A stretch of 26,957 nt of DNA. Source: CAZBLK01 sp964492715. Lineage in GTDB: Bacteria > Bacillota > Clostridia > Lachnospirales > WRBF01. The stretch spans positions 1 to 26,957 of the forward strand of contig CAZBLK010000032.1 of the NCBI GenBank assembly GCA_964492715.1. The letters are read 5' to 3'. The notes beneath the pieces were generated by a model. That model did not search any database and was not told the origin of the DNA. It was given only the letters and a program-made list of their open reading frames with translations. A program made the translations under genes and the position numbers. Positions 8,352 to 16,418 of this stretch are shown one piece after another (the first letter of the stretch is position 1; every line of letters starts with the position of its first letter).

Positions 8352-8380
8352 TTGACTACTTAATTAATCTATTGTAACAT
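8352..8380 (+). promoter_or_regulatory. Probable promoter of the chemotaxis-receptor gene
   Basis: TTGACT (8352-8357), 17-nt spacer, TAACAT (8375-8380), giving a leader of about 75 nt before ATG 8463. A second -10-like TATAAT at 8412-8417 lacks a good -35. The uvrB promoter must lie in the same 160-bp divergent gap, but no clear match was found. Confidence 0.5.
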
Positions 8381-8462
8381 ATATTTAAGTTATTTCATAA
8401 CTTTAAATTCGTATAATAAAATAAAAACTTGTTTTTAAAGCTGCAAACTAGGAGATGAGATA

Positions 8463-10022
8463 ATGTATGTAGACATTAAAAAGGCAAACAAGCTTTGTTT
8501 TAAAACAATTATTGCAGCAGCGGCTTTTTTGCTTGTAGGTTATGTATTTCAAGTGTTTATTAAACAAATCAGACCTGTGTCCGACTTTTTAATTATTGCA
8601 GCTCTTACGATTGTTCCAATTTCAATTTCCTTTTACTATTTAAAGAAGTTTCCAGAAACTACACAAATGCGAATGGCTGGTTTTTTAGGGTTTTACCTTC
8701 CAGTTACTTATTCGCTTGTTATGATGCACAACTTTTTAATGTTTGCAGCTTGTTTTCCAGTTATTTTAATGTTTACTTTTTATAACGACTACAAGTTTAT
8801 ACGGCTTATTAGCTTTATGTGCGGTGCATCAGTTTTGGCAAGCATTATTATGTTTTCAATTTTTAGTGAAGGCTTTTTTGAAAACACTACTGATATTTTA
8901 ATTGCAATAGCAACAATTAGCATTTTTATTGTTGTTCTTCCTATACAAGTTAAAAAAAGCATAGCCGACAGTGAGTTTTTTATTTCAGAGCAACATAAAA
9001 AAACTATAGAAATTGAAAAAATGCTGGAAAAAGAAAAGGAATCCGCAGAAGAAATGCAAACGCTTCTTGAGGAAAACGAAAGGAACATTGCGTACCAGCT
9101 TGAAAGCAAAAAGCAGCTAGAAGAAGCAGCCGAAGCCGACCAAAAAAACAAAAAAAGCCTAGAACAGCTAATTAAAAAGAATAACGAAATTATAAAAGAG
9201 CAAGAAGTAAAAGCAATTGAAGCAAAAGAAATGCTTGAACGAACAGAAAAATTAAAGCGAGAGCTTTCTTTGTTAATAGAAGAAATTGCAAAAAGTTCAA
9301 GCGAAGTTAACTTGCAAGCAAAGCATATGAACGAACAAGTGGGGGTTTTGCTTTCAATTATTGATGAGGAGAAAAAAGGTATTAGCAACTTTTTTAACAT
9401 GCTTCACCAGTTTTCAAAGCAAGTGGAAGAAAACGTGGAAGCGGCAAAAAATGCAACTGCTCTTTCCATAAATGCAAAAACAAGTGTGCAAGGAGGTAAC
9501 GAGCAAATGCGTAAAGTGCTTAAATCTATGCAGACAATTTCAGAAAAGTCTAAAGAAATTGAAAAAATAGTTGCTACAATCGACAGCATTTCTTTTCAAA
9601 CAGGCATTTTGTCGCTTAACGCTTCAATAGAAGCCGCAAGGGCAGGCAAGTACGGCGCAGGCTTCACAGTTGTCGCCGAAGAAGTGCGAAACCTTTCAAA
9701 CCAAAGTGTTCAAGCTGTAAAAGACACTACTGTTTTAATGGAAAGTGCGCTTTCAGCAATTGAAGACGGCAGTGTGGAAATTGACAAAACGGACATAATA
9801 TTTAAAAACATAAACACAAGCACCGAACAACTAATTGAACTTTTTGACAAGGTAGCTGCTTCTGCAATGGCGCAGACAGAAAAAATTGGTTACCTAGAAA
9901 GTGAAATTAATGTTATAATGAATATATTGGAAAAAACTGCACAAGCCGTAACTGTAAACTCGGACATTAGCGACAAGCTTTTGGCAGAGGCCGACAGGCT
10001 TGCAGAACTTGTAAATAGATAG
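8463..10022 (+). CDS. Methyl-accepting chemotaxis-type receptor with multi-pass membrane N-terminus
   Basis: 519 residues. About six hydrophobic helices fill residues 12-162, with little extracellular sequence. A long charged coiled coil follows (about 175-285, rich in E, K and Q), then the cytoplasmic signalling hairpin. Its tip region reads SFQTGILSLNASIEAARAG, then GAGFTVVAEEVRNLSNQS, matching the CheA/CheW-contacting consensus but with Gly replacing the usual Asn after QT. There is no HAMP domain and no CACHE or 4HB sensor domain, so any signal must be read by the membrane bundle or by a partner. AGGAGATGAG precedes ATG. It lies directly before era (12-nt gap); no che genes are adjacent. 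The subfamily is uncertain. Confidence 0.85.
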   Translation: MYVDIKKANKLCFKTIIAAAAFLLVGYVFQVFIKQIRPVSDFLIIAALTIVPISISFYYLKKFPETTQMRMAGFLGFYLPVTYSLVMMHNFLMFAACFPVILMFTFYNDYKFIRLISFMCGASVLASIIMFSIFSEGFFENTTDILIAIATISIFIVVLPIQVKKSIADSEFFISEQHKKTIEIEKMLEKEKESAEEMQTLLEENERNIAYQLESKKQLEEAAEADQKNKKSLEQLIKKNNEIIKEQEVKAIEAKEMLERTEKLKRELSLLIEEIAKSSSEVNLQAKHMNEQVGVLLSIIDEEKKGISNFFNMLHQFSKQVEENVEAAKNATALSINAKTSVQGGNEQMRKVLKSMQTISEKSKEIEKIVATIDSISFQTGILSLNASIEAARAGKYGAGFTVVAEEVRNLSNQSVQAVKDTTVLMESALSAIEDGSVEIDKTDIIFKNINTSTEQLIELFDKVAASAMAQTEKIGYLESEINVIMNILEKTAQAVTVNSDISDKLLAEADRLAELVNR

Positions 10023-10034
10023 GGAGAAATAATT

Positions 10035-10940
10035 TTGCAAAACAACAAAAGCTTTAAATCTGGCTTTGTTTCACTTATAGGCCGCCCAAATGTTGGAAAG
10101 TCTACTCTTTTGAACAACTTAGTAGGCGAAAAGGTAGCCATTGTTTCAAACAAGCCACAAACTACACGAAATAAAATTATGGCAATTTTAACAAAGGACA
10201 ATTTTCAAATTGTGTTTATGGACACCCCTGGTATTCATGCGCCAAAAACAAAGCTTGGGGAATATATGGTAAAGGCATCTACTCAAACGTTTGGAGAGTC
10301 GGACATTCTTCTTTTTATGGTCGAGCCTGCTGAAAAAATTTCTAAAGGCGACTTGGCAATTATTGAGCGTTTAAAAACAACGGAAGCAAACGTTTTTTTA
10401 GTAATAAATAAAATTGATAAAATAGAAAAGGAAAAGCTTCTTGCGATAATTGACAGCTACAAAAACTTGTACAATTTTAAAGAAGTTGTTCCTGTCTCGG
10501 CAATAAAGGGCGAAAACACCGACAGCCTTGTAAAAACTATTGAAAAGTATTTAGAAGAAGGGCCTAAATTTTTCCCGGACGACAGCATTACAGACCAGCC
10601 CGAACGGCAAATTGTTTCGGAAATGATTCGTGAAAAGGCACTTGTGCTTTTGGACGAAGAAATTCCGCATGGCATTGCCGTTGAAATTATGTCAATGAAA
10701 AAACGTGCCGACAAGGACATTGTGGACATTGAAGCAAATGTGTACTGCGAAAGAGAGTCGCACAAAGGAATGATAATTGGCAAAGGTGGAGCTGTTTTAA
10801 AAACAATGGGAACTAGGGCAAGGCTTGACATTGAACGGTTTTTGGGCTTTAAGGTGAACTTGCAAATTTGGGTGAAGGTTAAAAAAGATTGGCGTGACAG
10901 TGATTTTTTAATGCGTGAGTTTGGGTTTTCTAACAAATAA
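10035..10940 (+). CDS. era: GTPase Era, 30S ribosome assembly factor
   Basis: 301 residues. The GTPase domain shows G1 GRPNVGKST (16-24), the G2-region TTR, G3 DTPGIH, G4 NKID and G5 SAI. The C-terminal KH domain includes GMIIGKGGAVLKTMGTRARLDIERFLG, which binds the 3' end of 16S rRNA. The start is TTG with AGGGAGA about 7 nt upstream, 12 nt after the chemotaxis receptor. The downstream yqzL and recO order is the conserved Bacillota arrangement, which supports the calls for all three. Confidence 0.97.
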   Translation: MQNNKSFKSGFVSLIGRPNVGKSTLLNNLVGEKVAIVSNKPQTTRNKIMAILTKDNFQIVFMDTPGIHAPKTKLGEYMVKASTQTFGESDILLFMVEPAEKISKGDLAIIERLKTTEANVFLVINKIDKIEKEKLLAIIDSYKNLYNFKEVVPVSAIKGENTDSLVKTIEKYLEEGPKFFPDDSITDQPERQIVSEMIREKALVLLDEEIPHGIAVEIMSMKKRADKDIVDIEANVYCERESHKGMIIGKGGAVLKTMGTRARLDIERFLGFKVNLQIWVKVKKDWRDSDFLMREFGFSNK

Positions 10941-11054
10941 AACGGCTTTGCAATTGCCCCATTTTTTGGTTTACTACTAAAAATTGTCAACGAATATGAA
11001 ACTTTTTTTGGGGAAATATAAATAAAAGCGTAACAAACACTTGGGGGGATTGCT

Positions 11055-11177
11055 ATGTCTTATAACAATTTGTTTTGGGAATTGTTTAAAAAAAGCGGCT
11101 CTGTTGATGCTTATTTAGGGTACAAGGAGTGCAATGAAAGCAGCAAGAGCCACGATGACGACTATGATAAAAAATGA
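11055..11177 (+). CDS. yqzL: YqzL-family small protein
   Basis: 40 residues: the N-terminal part LFWELFKKSGSVDAYLGYKE matches the short YqzL family (W-x-x-F-x-x-[TS]-G-x-V-D-x-Y-L-x-x-K-E). An acidic/basic tail (KSHDDDYDKK) follows. The ATG at 11055 has GGGGGGAT about 6 nt upstream. Its TGA overlaps the recO ATG (ATGA, 11174-11177), indicating translational coupling. In Bacillus a YqzL gene lies between era and recO in the same way. Its function is unknown. Confidence 0.85.
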   Translation: MSYNNLFWELFKKSGSVDAYLGYKECNESSKSHDDDYDKK

Positions 11178-11911
11178 GTACATTTACAGCTAGAGGAATT
11201 GTAATTAAAGAAGCGGAAAAGGGCGAGTTTGACAAGCGCCTTACGCTTTTGGTAAAAGGCAGGGGAAAGCTGTCTGTTTATGCAAAAGGCTGTCGCAGGG
11301 CAACTAGCAAAGTTATGTCGGCTGCACAGCTTTTTTGCTATTCAGACTATGTGCTGTATGACGGCGGAACTTTTATTTCGCTTGCACAAGCAGACGTTTT
11401 GGAAAGCTTTTACGCTATAACTGAAGATTACAACAGGCTTTGGTGCGGCTCTTACTTTTTGGAGCTTTGCGACAAAATAATAATGGAATGTGTGCAAACA
11501 GATGATGATGACTACTTGCTTCTACTTTTAAAGGGGCTAACCGCCTTAAAGCAAGGGAAGTTTGAAACAAGCCTTACATGTGCCGTTTTTGAATTGAAGC
11601 TAATGCAAATTAGCGGATATTCGGTTGACACTGAAGCTTGCGTTTCGTGCGGAGTGGATAATGAGCTAAGTCACTTTTGCAGCGAGGGCTTTTTGTGCAA
11701 AAGCTGTGCAGTTAAAAGCCAAACTATAGTAAGGAGTGTTTTGTTAAGCGAAGTTGCTTTAAATGCAATTCGTTACATAATAAATTGTGAAATTGAAAAG
11801 GTTTTTTCGTTTTCGCTTACTGGAAGCTCGAAGGAAATTGTTTGCAAGGCGGCACGGCTTTTTTTGAATAGCCATGTGGATTTTATGGTTAGAAACCAGC
11901 CTGAGTTTTAG
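11174..11911 (+). CDS. recO: DNA repair protein RecO
   Basis: 245 residues. The N-terminal OB-fold (about 1-80: FTARGIVIKEAEKGEFDKRLTLL, GRGKLSVYAKGCRR) binds single-stranded DNA. A helical domain with a four-cysteine zinc site follows (CVSCG and CKSC, about residues 157-180), as in Deinococcus and Bacillota RecO. RecO works with RecR to load RecA on SSB-coated DNA in the RecFOR pathway. It starts inside the end of yqzL and is followed by a strong bidirectional terminator. Confidence 0.94.
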   Translation: MSTFTARGIVIKEAEKGEFDKRLTLLVKGRGKLSVYAKGCRRATSKVMSAAQLFCYSDYVLYDGGTFISLAQADVLESFYAITEDYNRLWCGSYFLELCDKIIMECVQTDDDDYLLLLLKGLTALKQGKFETSLTCAVFELKLMQISGYSVDTEACVSCGVDNELSHFCSEGFLCKSCAVKSQTIVRSVLLSEVALNAIRYIINCEIEKVFSFSLTGSSKEIVCKAARLFLNSHVDFMVRNQPEF

Positions 11912-12008
11912 TGGGTGGTATATTTTAGGCATATAAACCCATACCTGCGTGTTAATTTTTAGTGACATAAGCTGCCTGTGTGGTAGTCGCTTTTATGGTA
12001 GTGCCTAT

Positions 12009-12056
12009 AATTGCATAATAAAAAGAAACCATTAGGTTTCTTTTTATTATGCAATT
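12009..12056. terminator. Bidirectional terminator between recO and mntP
   Basis: A perfect 22-bp inverted repeat (12009-12030 and 12035-12056) with a 4-nt ATTA loop. The core is AAAGAAACC/GGTTTCTTT, flanked by A/T runs usable in both directions. It sits between converging genes. Confidence 0.9.
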
Positions 12057-12068
12057 AATTGGTAATTC

Positions 12069-12635
12069 TTAAAAAAAACCCAACTGTTCATTTAAAATAT
12101 AAATCCCCATCAAAATGAGAATTAAACCGCCAAGCCTCTCAGCCCCAACTTTAAACATGCTCCCAAGCTTTTTACCAAGCAAAGTACCTAGTAAGCACAC
12201 AATAAAAGTTATTACGCCAATAACAACTGACGCCATCAAAACATTTGTGTTTGTAACAGCAAATGTAACGCCAATTGCTAAAGCATCAATACTTGTAGCA
12301 ATAGCCATAAGAACAACAACTTTTACATCAAGCTTAAAGTTTGTGTCTTTGTCATCTTCGTCCTTTTTAAACGTTTCAGCAATCATTTTTCCGCCGATAA
12401 AAGCAAGAATACCAAACGCAACATAGTTGTCATACGCCATAATGTAGTCGCTAAAAAGTGAGCCGACATAAAAACCAATAATAGGCATAAAAAACTGGAA
12501 AAAACCAAACATAAAACAAGAAAATAAAACATCTTTAAGGTGCAGCTTTGCAAGTTTAATTCCGTTTGTTACAGAAATTGCAAAAGCGTCCATTGCAAGA
12601 CCAACTGCTATGAAGAAAACAGAAATTATGCTCAA
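12069..12635 (-). CDS. mntP: Manganese efflux pump MntP
   Basis: About 188 residues with six predicted membrane helices. The two internal repeats of the MntP family each carry the metal-path aspartate: GLAMDAFAISVTNG in the first and ATSIDALAIGVTFA in the second. A charged cytoplasmic loop (KKDEDDKDTNFK) separates them. It exports Mn2+ to prevent manganese toxicity. The frame opens at TTG 12641, but AAAGGGG lies only 1 nt before that codon and 7 nt before TTG 12635, so 12635 is preferred. The leader is about 300 nt long and contains a miniature inverted-repeat element. I see no yybP-ykoY manganese riboswitch in it, though many mntP genes have one. Confidence 0.93.
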   Translation of the reverse strand: MSIISVFFIAVGLAMDAFAISVTNGIKLAKLHLKDVLFSCFMFGFFQFFMPIIGFYVGSLFSDYIMAYDNYVAFGILAFIGGKMIAETFKKDEDDKDTNFKLDVKVVVLMAIATSIDALAIGVTFAVTNTNVLMASVVIGVITFIVCLLGTLLGKKLGSMFKVGAERLGGLILILMGIYILNEQLGFF

Positions 12636-12670
12636 TAACAAGCCCCTTTCGATAAAGTAGTCATAAGTTA

Positions 12671-12834
12671 GAACCTGTGTTCAGTAATGGGTTGCCCAGA
12701 TTTAAAACAACGATTTTTCGTCATTTTAGGCGTGGTGGCGAAGGCATAATAGAAAAATTATGTCAAGCCGCCACAACGAAGAATGGCGGAATAATCGCTT
12801 TAAAGATGGGTAACAGCTTACTGAACACAGGTTC
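12671..12834. mobile_element. 164-bp miniature inverted-repeat element (MITE-like) in the mntP leader
   Basis: Perfect 17-bp terminal inverted repeats GAACCTGTGTTCAGTAA (12671-12687 and 12818-12834), flanked on both sides by TTA (12668-12670 and 12835-12837) as a likely 3-bp target duplication. Inside, further inverted segments (GTGGTGGC with GCCGCCAC, GCATAAT with ATTATGT) make most of the element a near-palindrome that would fold as a long hairpin in RNA. There is no open frame of note. It lies between the mntP promoter and start codon, so it is probably transcribed. Confidence 0.8.
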
Positions 12835-12920
12835 TTAAATATAGTTATTTCATAACCTTAAAAGGCTGGGTTATAAAACAAACAAAAAAATCATGAAAGT
12901 AAGTTTAAGAACTATAGCTG

Positions 12921-12949
12921 TTGAAAAACTCACTATTAAATAGTATAAT
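12921..12949 (+). promoter_or_regulatory. Promoter of the FlgN-like/comEA unit
   Basis: TTGAAA (12921-12926), 17-nt spacer, TATAAT (12944-12949), about 95 nt before ATG 13044. Its -10 overlaps the -10 of a minus-strand promoter for mntP. Confidence 0.7.
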
Positions 12950-12968
12950 GTTTTTAGAAGTTTGTCAA
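12940..12968 (-). promoter_or_regulatory. Promoter of mntP
   Basis: Minus strand: TTGACA (12968-12963), 17-nt spacer, TACTAT (12945-12940). A TATACT with a 15-nt spacer is an alternative -10. Transcription would run through the miniature element before reaching mntP. Confidence 0.65.
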
Positions 12969-13043
12969 ATGTCTGTATATAACACTAATAATTTTTCTTA
13001 GACGTAATGTTTATAAATATAATAACCAATTTTTGGAGGAAGC

Positions 13044-13568
13044 ATGACTGACAAACGGTATAACCTAAACATTTTATTAGATATTTTAAAAACTAAACGT
13101 CATTTTTTGCTTCAAATTTTAAACCTTACGGAAAACCAAGAAGCAATTCTTTTTATTTCAGAAAAAGAAGGCAATGCAGAAATGCCGGAGCTTAGCATGA
13201 TGTTTAATGAAATGAACAACGAAAAGCAAAAGCTAATTGACCAAGTTATAAACACGGACAACATTTTCCAGTCTACGTTTGACCAAATGGCAGAATGGTT
13301 TAATGAACATGCTGAAATGTTGAAGCCACAAATAAAAGAGCTTCAAGAGAAAATAAAAGAAGTTGTTGACATTGACGTAAAAATTAGAGTCCAAGAGCAA
13401 AAAAACAAAGAGCTTGTTGAACGGCTTCGCCCAAAGCAAAAAATTAATACAGCTATGGCAAAAAGGGGTTATTTACTTAAAAAATACGAAAGCAACAATA
13501 TACGCTCGGAAAAGTCGAAAAATATCCTTACACAAGGGCAAGGTGAAAACTTGACATCTGAAGATTAG
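13044..13568 (+). CDS. Coiled-coil protein, possibly FlgN-like flagellar chaperone
   Basis: 174 residues, almost entirely helical and charged, with no membrane segment. The pattern (LLDILKTKRHFLLQILNL near the N-terminus, then MNNEKQKLIDQVINTDNIFQ, then a long helix to about residue 130) resembles FlgN-type export chaperones that hold hook-filament junction proteins. That call rests on general pattern only, and no other flagellar genes are nearby. A chemotaxis receptor elsewhere in the window fits a motile host. The C-terminal 40 residues are basic and polar and probably disordered. GGAGGAAGC precedes ATG. It is followed by comEA after 29 nt, so the two may be co-transcribed. Confidence 0.6.
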   Translation: MTDKRYNLNILLDILKTKRHFLLQILNLTENQEAILFISEKEGNAEMPELSMMFNEMNNEKQKLIDQVINTDNIFQSTFDQMAEWFNEHAEMLKPQIKELQEKIKEVVDIDVKIRVQEQKNKELVERLRPKQKINTAMAKRGYLLKKYESNNIRSEKSKNILTQGQGENLTSED

Positions 13569-13597
13569 CCTTTGTTGGATAGCAAGAGGTGTATTTT

Positions 13598-14197
13598 TTG
13601 AAGAAGGATACTGTTTTAGGTGTTGTAGTTTTAGTTATAATAATTTTGATAGGCGGCTTTTACTACAGCTATAACTCGCATAATTCTAATAGAGAGCTGC
13701 TAATTCAAACTATAAGCATACAGGATTCTTCGTCTTCTCCGCATCCAAGCACTGCAAATGCTTCTATGCAAAAAGAGGCTGAAAAAGAAACTACTTCAAA
13801 ATTAATTAAGGTTTATGTAACAGGTGCAGTCGTTTCAGAAGGTGTTTACGAGCTTCCGAACAACGCACGTGTTGAAGACGTTCTGTCGCTGGCAAAGCCA
13901 ACCCAACAAGCCGACTTAACAAAGATAAACCTTGCACGCTTTTTGGTTGACGGTGAACAAATAAAAGTTTTTGCCCAAGGTGAGAACGATATTAAAGAGC
14001 AAGAAATTGTAAACATTAATATAGCAACAAAAGAACAGCTTATGACGTTACCAAATATAGGGCAAGTTACAGCCCAAACGATAATTGAATATAGAGAAGC
14101 AAACGGTAACTTTACAACAAAAGAACAATTAAAAGATGTTCCAAGAATAGGCGACAAAACATATGAAAAACTAGAGCCTTATATTACGGTTGAATAG
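13598..14197 (+). CDS. comEA: ComEA-family DNA-binding protein (SLBB plus helix-hairpin-helix)
   Basis: About 199 residues. One N-terminal membrane helix (VLGVVVLVIIILIGGFYY) anchors it with the bulk outside. A polar linker leads to an SLBB domain (KVYVTGAVVSEGVYELP to DGEQIKVFA, about 70-130). The C-terminal double helix-hairpin-helix (VNINIATKEQLMTLPNIG, then LKDVPRIGDKTYEKLEPYI) binds double-stranded DNA during uptake. AGAGGTG at 13585-13591 is correctly spaced to TTG 13598 rather than the overlapping GTG 13589. comEC lies 3.3 kb downstream beyond the two-component pair and GerMN gene, instead of directly adjacent as in Bacillus. Confidence 0.9.
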   Translation: MKKDTVLGVVVLVIIILIGGFYYSYNSHNSNRELLIQTISIQDSSSSPHPSTANASMQKEAEKETTSKLIKVYVTGAVVSEGVYELPNNARVEDVLSLAKPTQQADLTKINLARFLVDGEQIKVFAQGENDIKEQEIVNINIATKEQLMTLPNIGQVTAQTIIEYREANGNFTTKEQLKDVPRIGDKTYEKLEPYITVE

Positions 14198-14218
14198 ATT
14201 TTTATATAATTATATAAA
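14190..14218 (+). promoter_or_regulatory. Candidate promoter of the two-component operon
   Basis: TTGAAT (14190-14195, overlapping the comEA stop), 17-nt spacer, TATAAA (14213-14218), 28 nt before ATG 14246. This very AT-rich stretch could match by chance. Confidence 0.4.
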
Positions 14219-14245
14219 TAGAAAAGAAGGAGTGCAAAAAAGCCG

Positions 14246-14941
14246 ATGGCTTACAAAATATTAGTAGTAGATGATGAAAAGCTAATTGTAAAAGGCATTA
14301 AGTTTAGCCTTGAGCAAGACGGCATGGAAATAGACACGGCGTTTGATGGAGAGGAAGCTTTGCGCCTTGCAAAGCAAAACGACTACAGCCTTATAGTTTT
14401 GGACGTTATGCTGCCAAAAATAGACGGCTTGCAAGTTTGCCAGCAAATTCGAGAGTTTAGCATTGTTCCAATTATAATGGTTACGGCAAAAGGCGACGAC
14501 ATGGACAAAATTATGGGGCTTGAATACGGCGCAGACGATTACATTACAAAACCGTTTAACATAATTGAATTGAAAGCAAGAATTAAAGCGATACTTCGCA
14601 GAAGCCTTGCAAAAATGGACACTCACCACCACGAAGAACAAAAGCGCACCCTTACAGCACGTGACCTAAACCTTCTTGTAGACTCTCGCAGGGCGTTTAT
14701 CGGTGACAAGGAAGTAAACTTAACGGCAAAGGAATTTGACCTTTTGGAGCTTTTAATGGAACACCCAACAAAAGTTTACAGCCGTGAAAACCTTTTGGCT
14801 ACAGTTTGGGGCTACGACTACCCAGGCGACATACGCACAGTTGACGTGCATATACGTAGGCTTCGTGAAAAAATTGAAGAAAACCCAAGCGACCCAAAGT
14901 TTATTTACACAAAATGGGGCGTAGGGTATTACTTTAAATAG
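14246..14941 (+). CDS. OmpR/PhoB-family response regulator
   Basis: 231 residues. The receiver domain has the acidic pair DD (9-10), phospho-acceptor Asp53 in VLDVMLPKIDG, switch Thr80 and Lys102 (TKPFN). The C-terminal winged helix (about 135-230) has LTAKEFDLLELLMEHP, the recognition-helix segment DIRTVDVHIRRLREKIE and the terminal wing IYTKWGVGYYFK. It is closest in style to WalR/PhoP-type regulators of Bacillota, but the regulon cannot be told. AAGGAGTG precedes ATG. The cognate histidine kinase follows 33 nt downstream. Confidence 0.95.
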   Translation: MAYKILVVDDEKLIVKGIKFSLEQDGMEIDTAFDGEEALRLAKQNDYSLIVLDVMLPKIDGLQVCQQIREFSIVPIIMVTAKGDDMDKIMGLEYGADDYITKPFNIIELKARIKAILRRSLAKMDTHHHEEQKRTLTARDLNLLVDSRRAFIGDKEVNLTAKEFDLLELLMEHPTKVYSRENLLATVWGYDYPGDIRTVDVHIRRLREKIEENPSDPKFIYTKWGVGYYFK

Positions 14942-14974
14942 CAATTACAGAAAGCACAAGGAGAATGCAACCAA

Positions 14975-16405
14975 ATGACAATATCAAAAGGCTTATGGTA
15001 TAAAAGCCTGCGCCTAAAGCTTTTTGTTAGCTTTATAGTAATAAGTTTTGTACCAATCGTGTTCTTTTTTAACACGGTTCTTATTTCTATGGAAAACTAT
15101 TATAAGCTGGAAAAGGAAAAAACACTTTTGTCTTCTGCAAACATTATTGCTGGGCACATTGCAAAGCAAAACTACATGTTTGATGAATCACTTAGAATTC
15201 CTTTTGACTCGGAGCTTAAAGAAAGAAGCGACAAGGAAGGCTATAGGATTATTGTGCTTGACACGCATGGAATAGTTGTTAACGACTCAAGCAAAACAGA
15301 AATTGGAAAAACTTATGTAATACCCGACGTTACACAAGTGCTTTTAAAAAGAGGGCATAAGTTTACATTAAACGCCGAAGAAATGACAGCTTATACATCA
15401 GTTTCAATAATTAACGACAACTCCAAACATATTGGCGTAGTTTTGCTTGTTGCTTCGGTAAAAGACATTTATTCACCAATTTCAAAAGTAAAACGCACAC
15501 TTTGGGTTTACACTGGAGTTACAATAGTTGTTCTTGCGTTTTTGGCATTTTTTGGGTCTAAACTTTTGATTGACCCAATGAAAAAGGTGCTGAAAGTAGT
15601 GCAAAAAATGTCCGAAGGGCACTTAAACCAGCGAATAAATTTAAAAGGTGGCGACGAGTTTTCCGAGCTTGCCGACTCGTTTAACATTATGGCGCAAAAG
15701 CTGGAGCAGGTGGAAAACACTCGTGAGGAATTTGTGTCAAACGTTTCACACGAGCTTAAAACACCGCTTAGCTCTATTAAAGTTTTAACCGAAGCAATTC
15801 TTCTGCAAGAAACAGTGCCTGAAGAAATGTACCGTGAGTTTTTGGAGGACATCAATTCCGAAATTGACCGAATGACAAACATAGTAACCGACCTTTTAAA
15901 CCTTGTTAAGCTTGACCAGCGTGAAAAAGGTTTAAACGTAAAACCAACAGACTTAAACGGAATGATAACAGACATTTCAAAACGCCTTTTGCCGCTTGCC
16001 GAGCAAAAAGAAATTGAGTTGACGTTTGAAGAAATTAAAAAAGTTGTAATTGATGCAGACGAAATGAAGCTTAGCCTTGCAATTTCAAACTTAATTGAAA
16101 ACGGCGTAAAGTACACGCCAAACGGCGGCAGTGTTAAAGTGGTAATAGACGGCGACCACCAAAACGCCTTTATTACAGTTTCGGACACAGGCATAGGCAT
16201 TGCCGAGGACGAGCAAAAGAAAATTTTCAACCGTTTTTACAGAGTAGACAAAACTCGTGACAGAGAAACAGGTGGCACAGGGCTGGGGCTTTCCATTACG
16301 CACCAAACTGTGCTTTTGCATAATGGCAGCATAAAAATTAACAGCAAAGAAAACGAAGGAACGTCTTTTATAGTAAGGCTTCCAATACATTTTAACGAAG
16401 CTTAA
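14975..16405 (+). CDS. Membrane sensor histidine kinase
   Basis: 476 residues. TM1 is about 14-38, an extracellular sensor region about 40-172, and TM2 about 176-199. HAMP follows (about 198-250), then HisKA with SNVSHELKTPLSS (phospho-acceptor His259) and HATPase_c with N box (NLIENGVKYTP), G1 (DTGIGIAEDE), F box (FNRFYRVDK) and G2 (GGTGLGLS). The architecture resembles WalK/PhoR kinases, but without an evident cytoplasmic PAS domain. It phosphorylates the upstream response regulator. AAGGAGA precedes ATG. Its stop is directly followed by the ribosome binding site of the GerMN gene, so the three genes form one operon. Confidence 0.95.
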   Translation: MTISKGLWYKSLRLKLFVSFIVISFVPIVFFFNTVLISMENYYKLEKEKTLLSSANIIAGHIAKQNYMFDESLRIPFDSELKERSDKEGYRIIVLDTHGIVVNDSSKTEIGKTYVIPDVTQVLLKRGHKFTLNAEEMTAYTSVSIINDNSKHIGVVLLVASVKDIYSPISKVKRTLWVYTGVTIVVLAFLAFFGSKLLIDPMKKVLKVVQKMSEGHLNQRINLKGGDEFSELADSFNIMAQKLEQVENTREEFVSNVSHELKTPLSSIKVLTEAILLQETVPEEMYREFLEDINSEIDRMTNIVTDLLNLVKLDQREKGLNVKPTDLNGMITDISKRLLPLAEQKEIELTFEEIKKVVIDADEMKLSLAISNLIENGVKYTPNGGSVKVVIDGDHQNAFITVSDTGIGIAEDEQKKIFNRFYRVDKTRDRETGGTGLGLSITHQTVLLHNGSIKINSKENEGTSFIVRLPIHFNEA

Positions 16406-16418
16406 AGGCGGTGATTTT

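Noticed and set aside
8304..8462. LexA/SOS box for uvrB
   Set aside because: No GAAC-N4-GTTC palindrome is visible in the divergent gap.
8789..9400. 203-codon minus-strand open frame inside the chemoreceptor gene
   Set aside because: It is an antisense shadow of the coiled-coil codons; serine/phenylalanine-rich, no ribosome binding site or family.
11936..11949. AAACCCATACCTGC also found inverted near 26325-26339
   Set aside because: A 14-base match in 27 kb of AT-rich sequence is expected by chance, and the flanks do not match.
12636..12968. Possible yybP-ykoY manganese riboswitch upstream of mntP
   Set aside because: Expected from family knowledge, but I could not find the conserved core; the leader is dominated by the inverted-repeat element and AT-rich sequence. 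A covariance search would settle it.
15508..16230. 240-codon minus-strand open frame inside the histidine kinase gene
   Set aside because: Antisense shadow of conserved kinase motifs; no plausible product.
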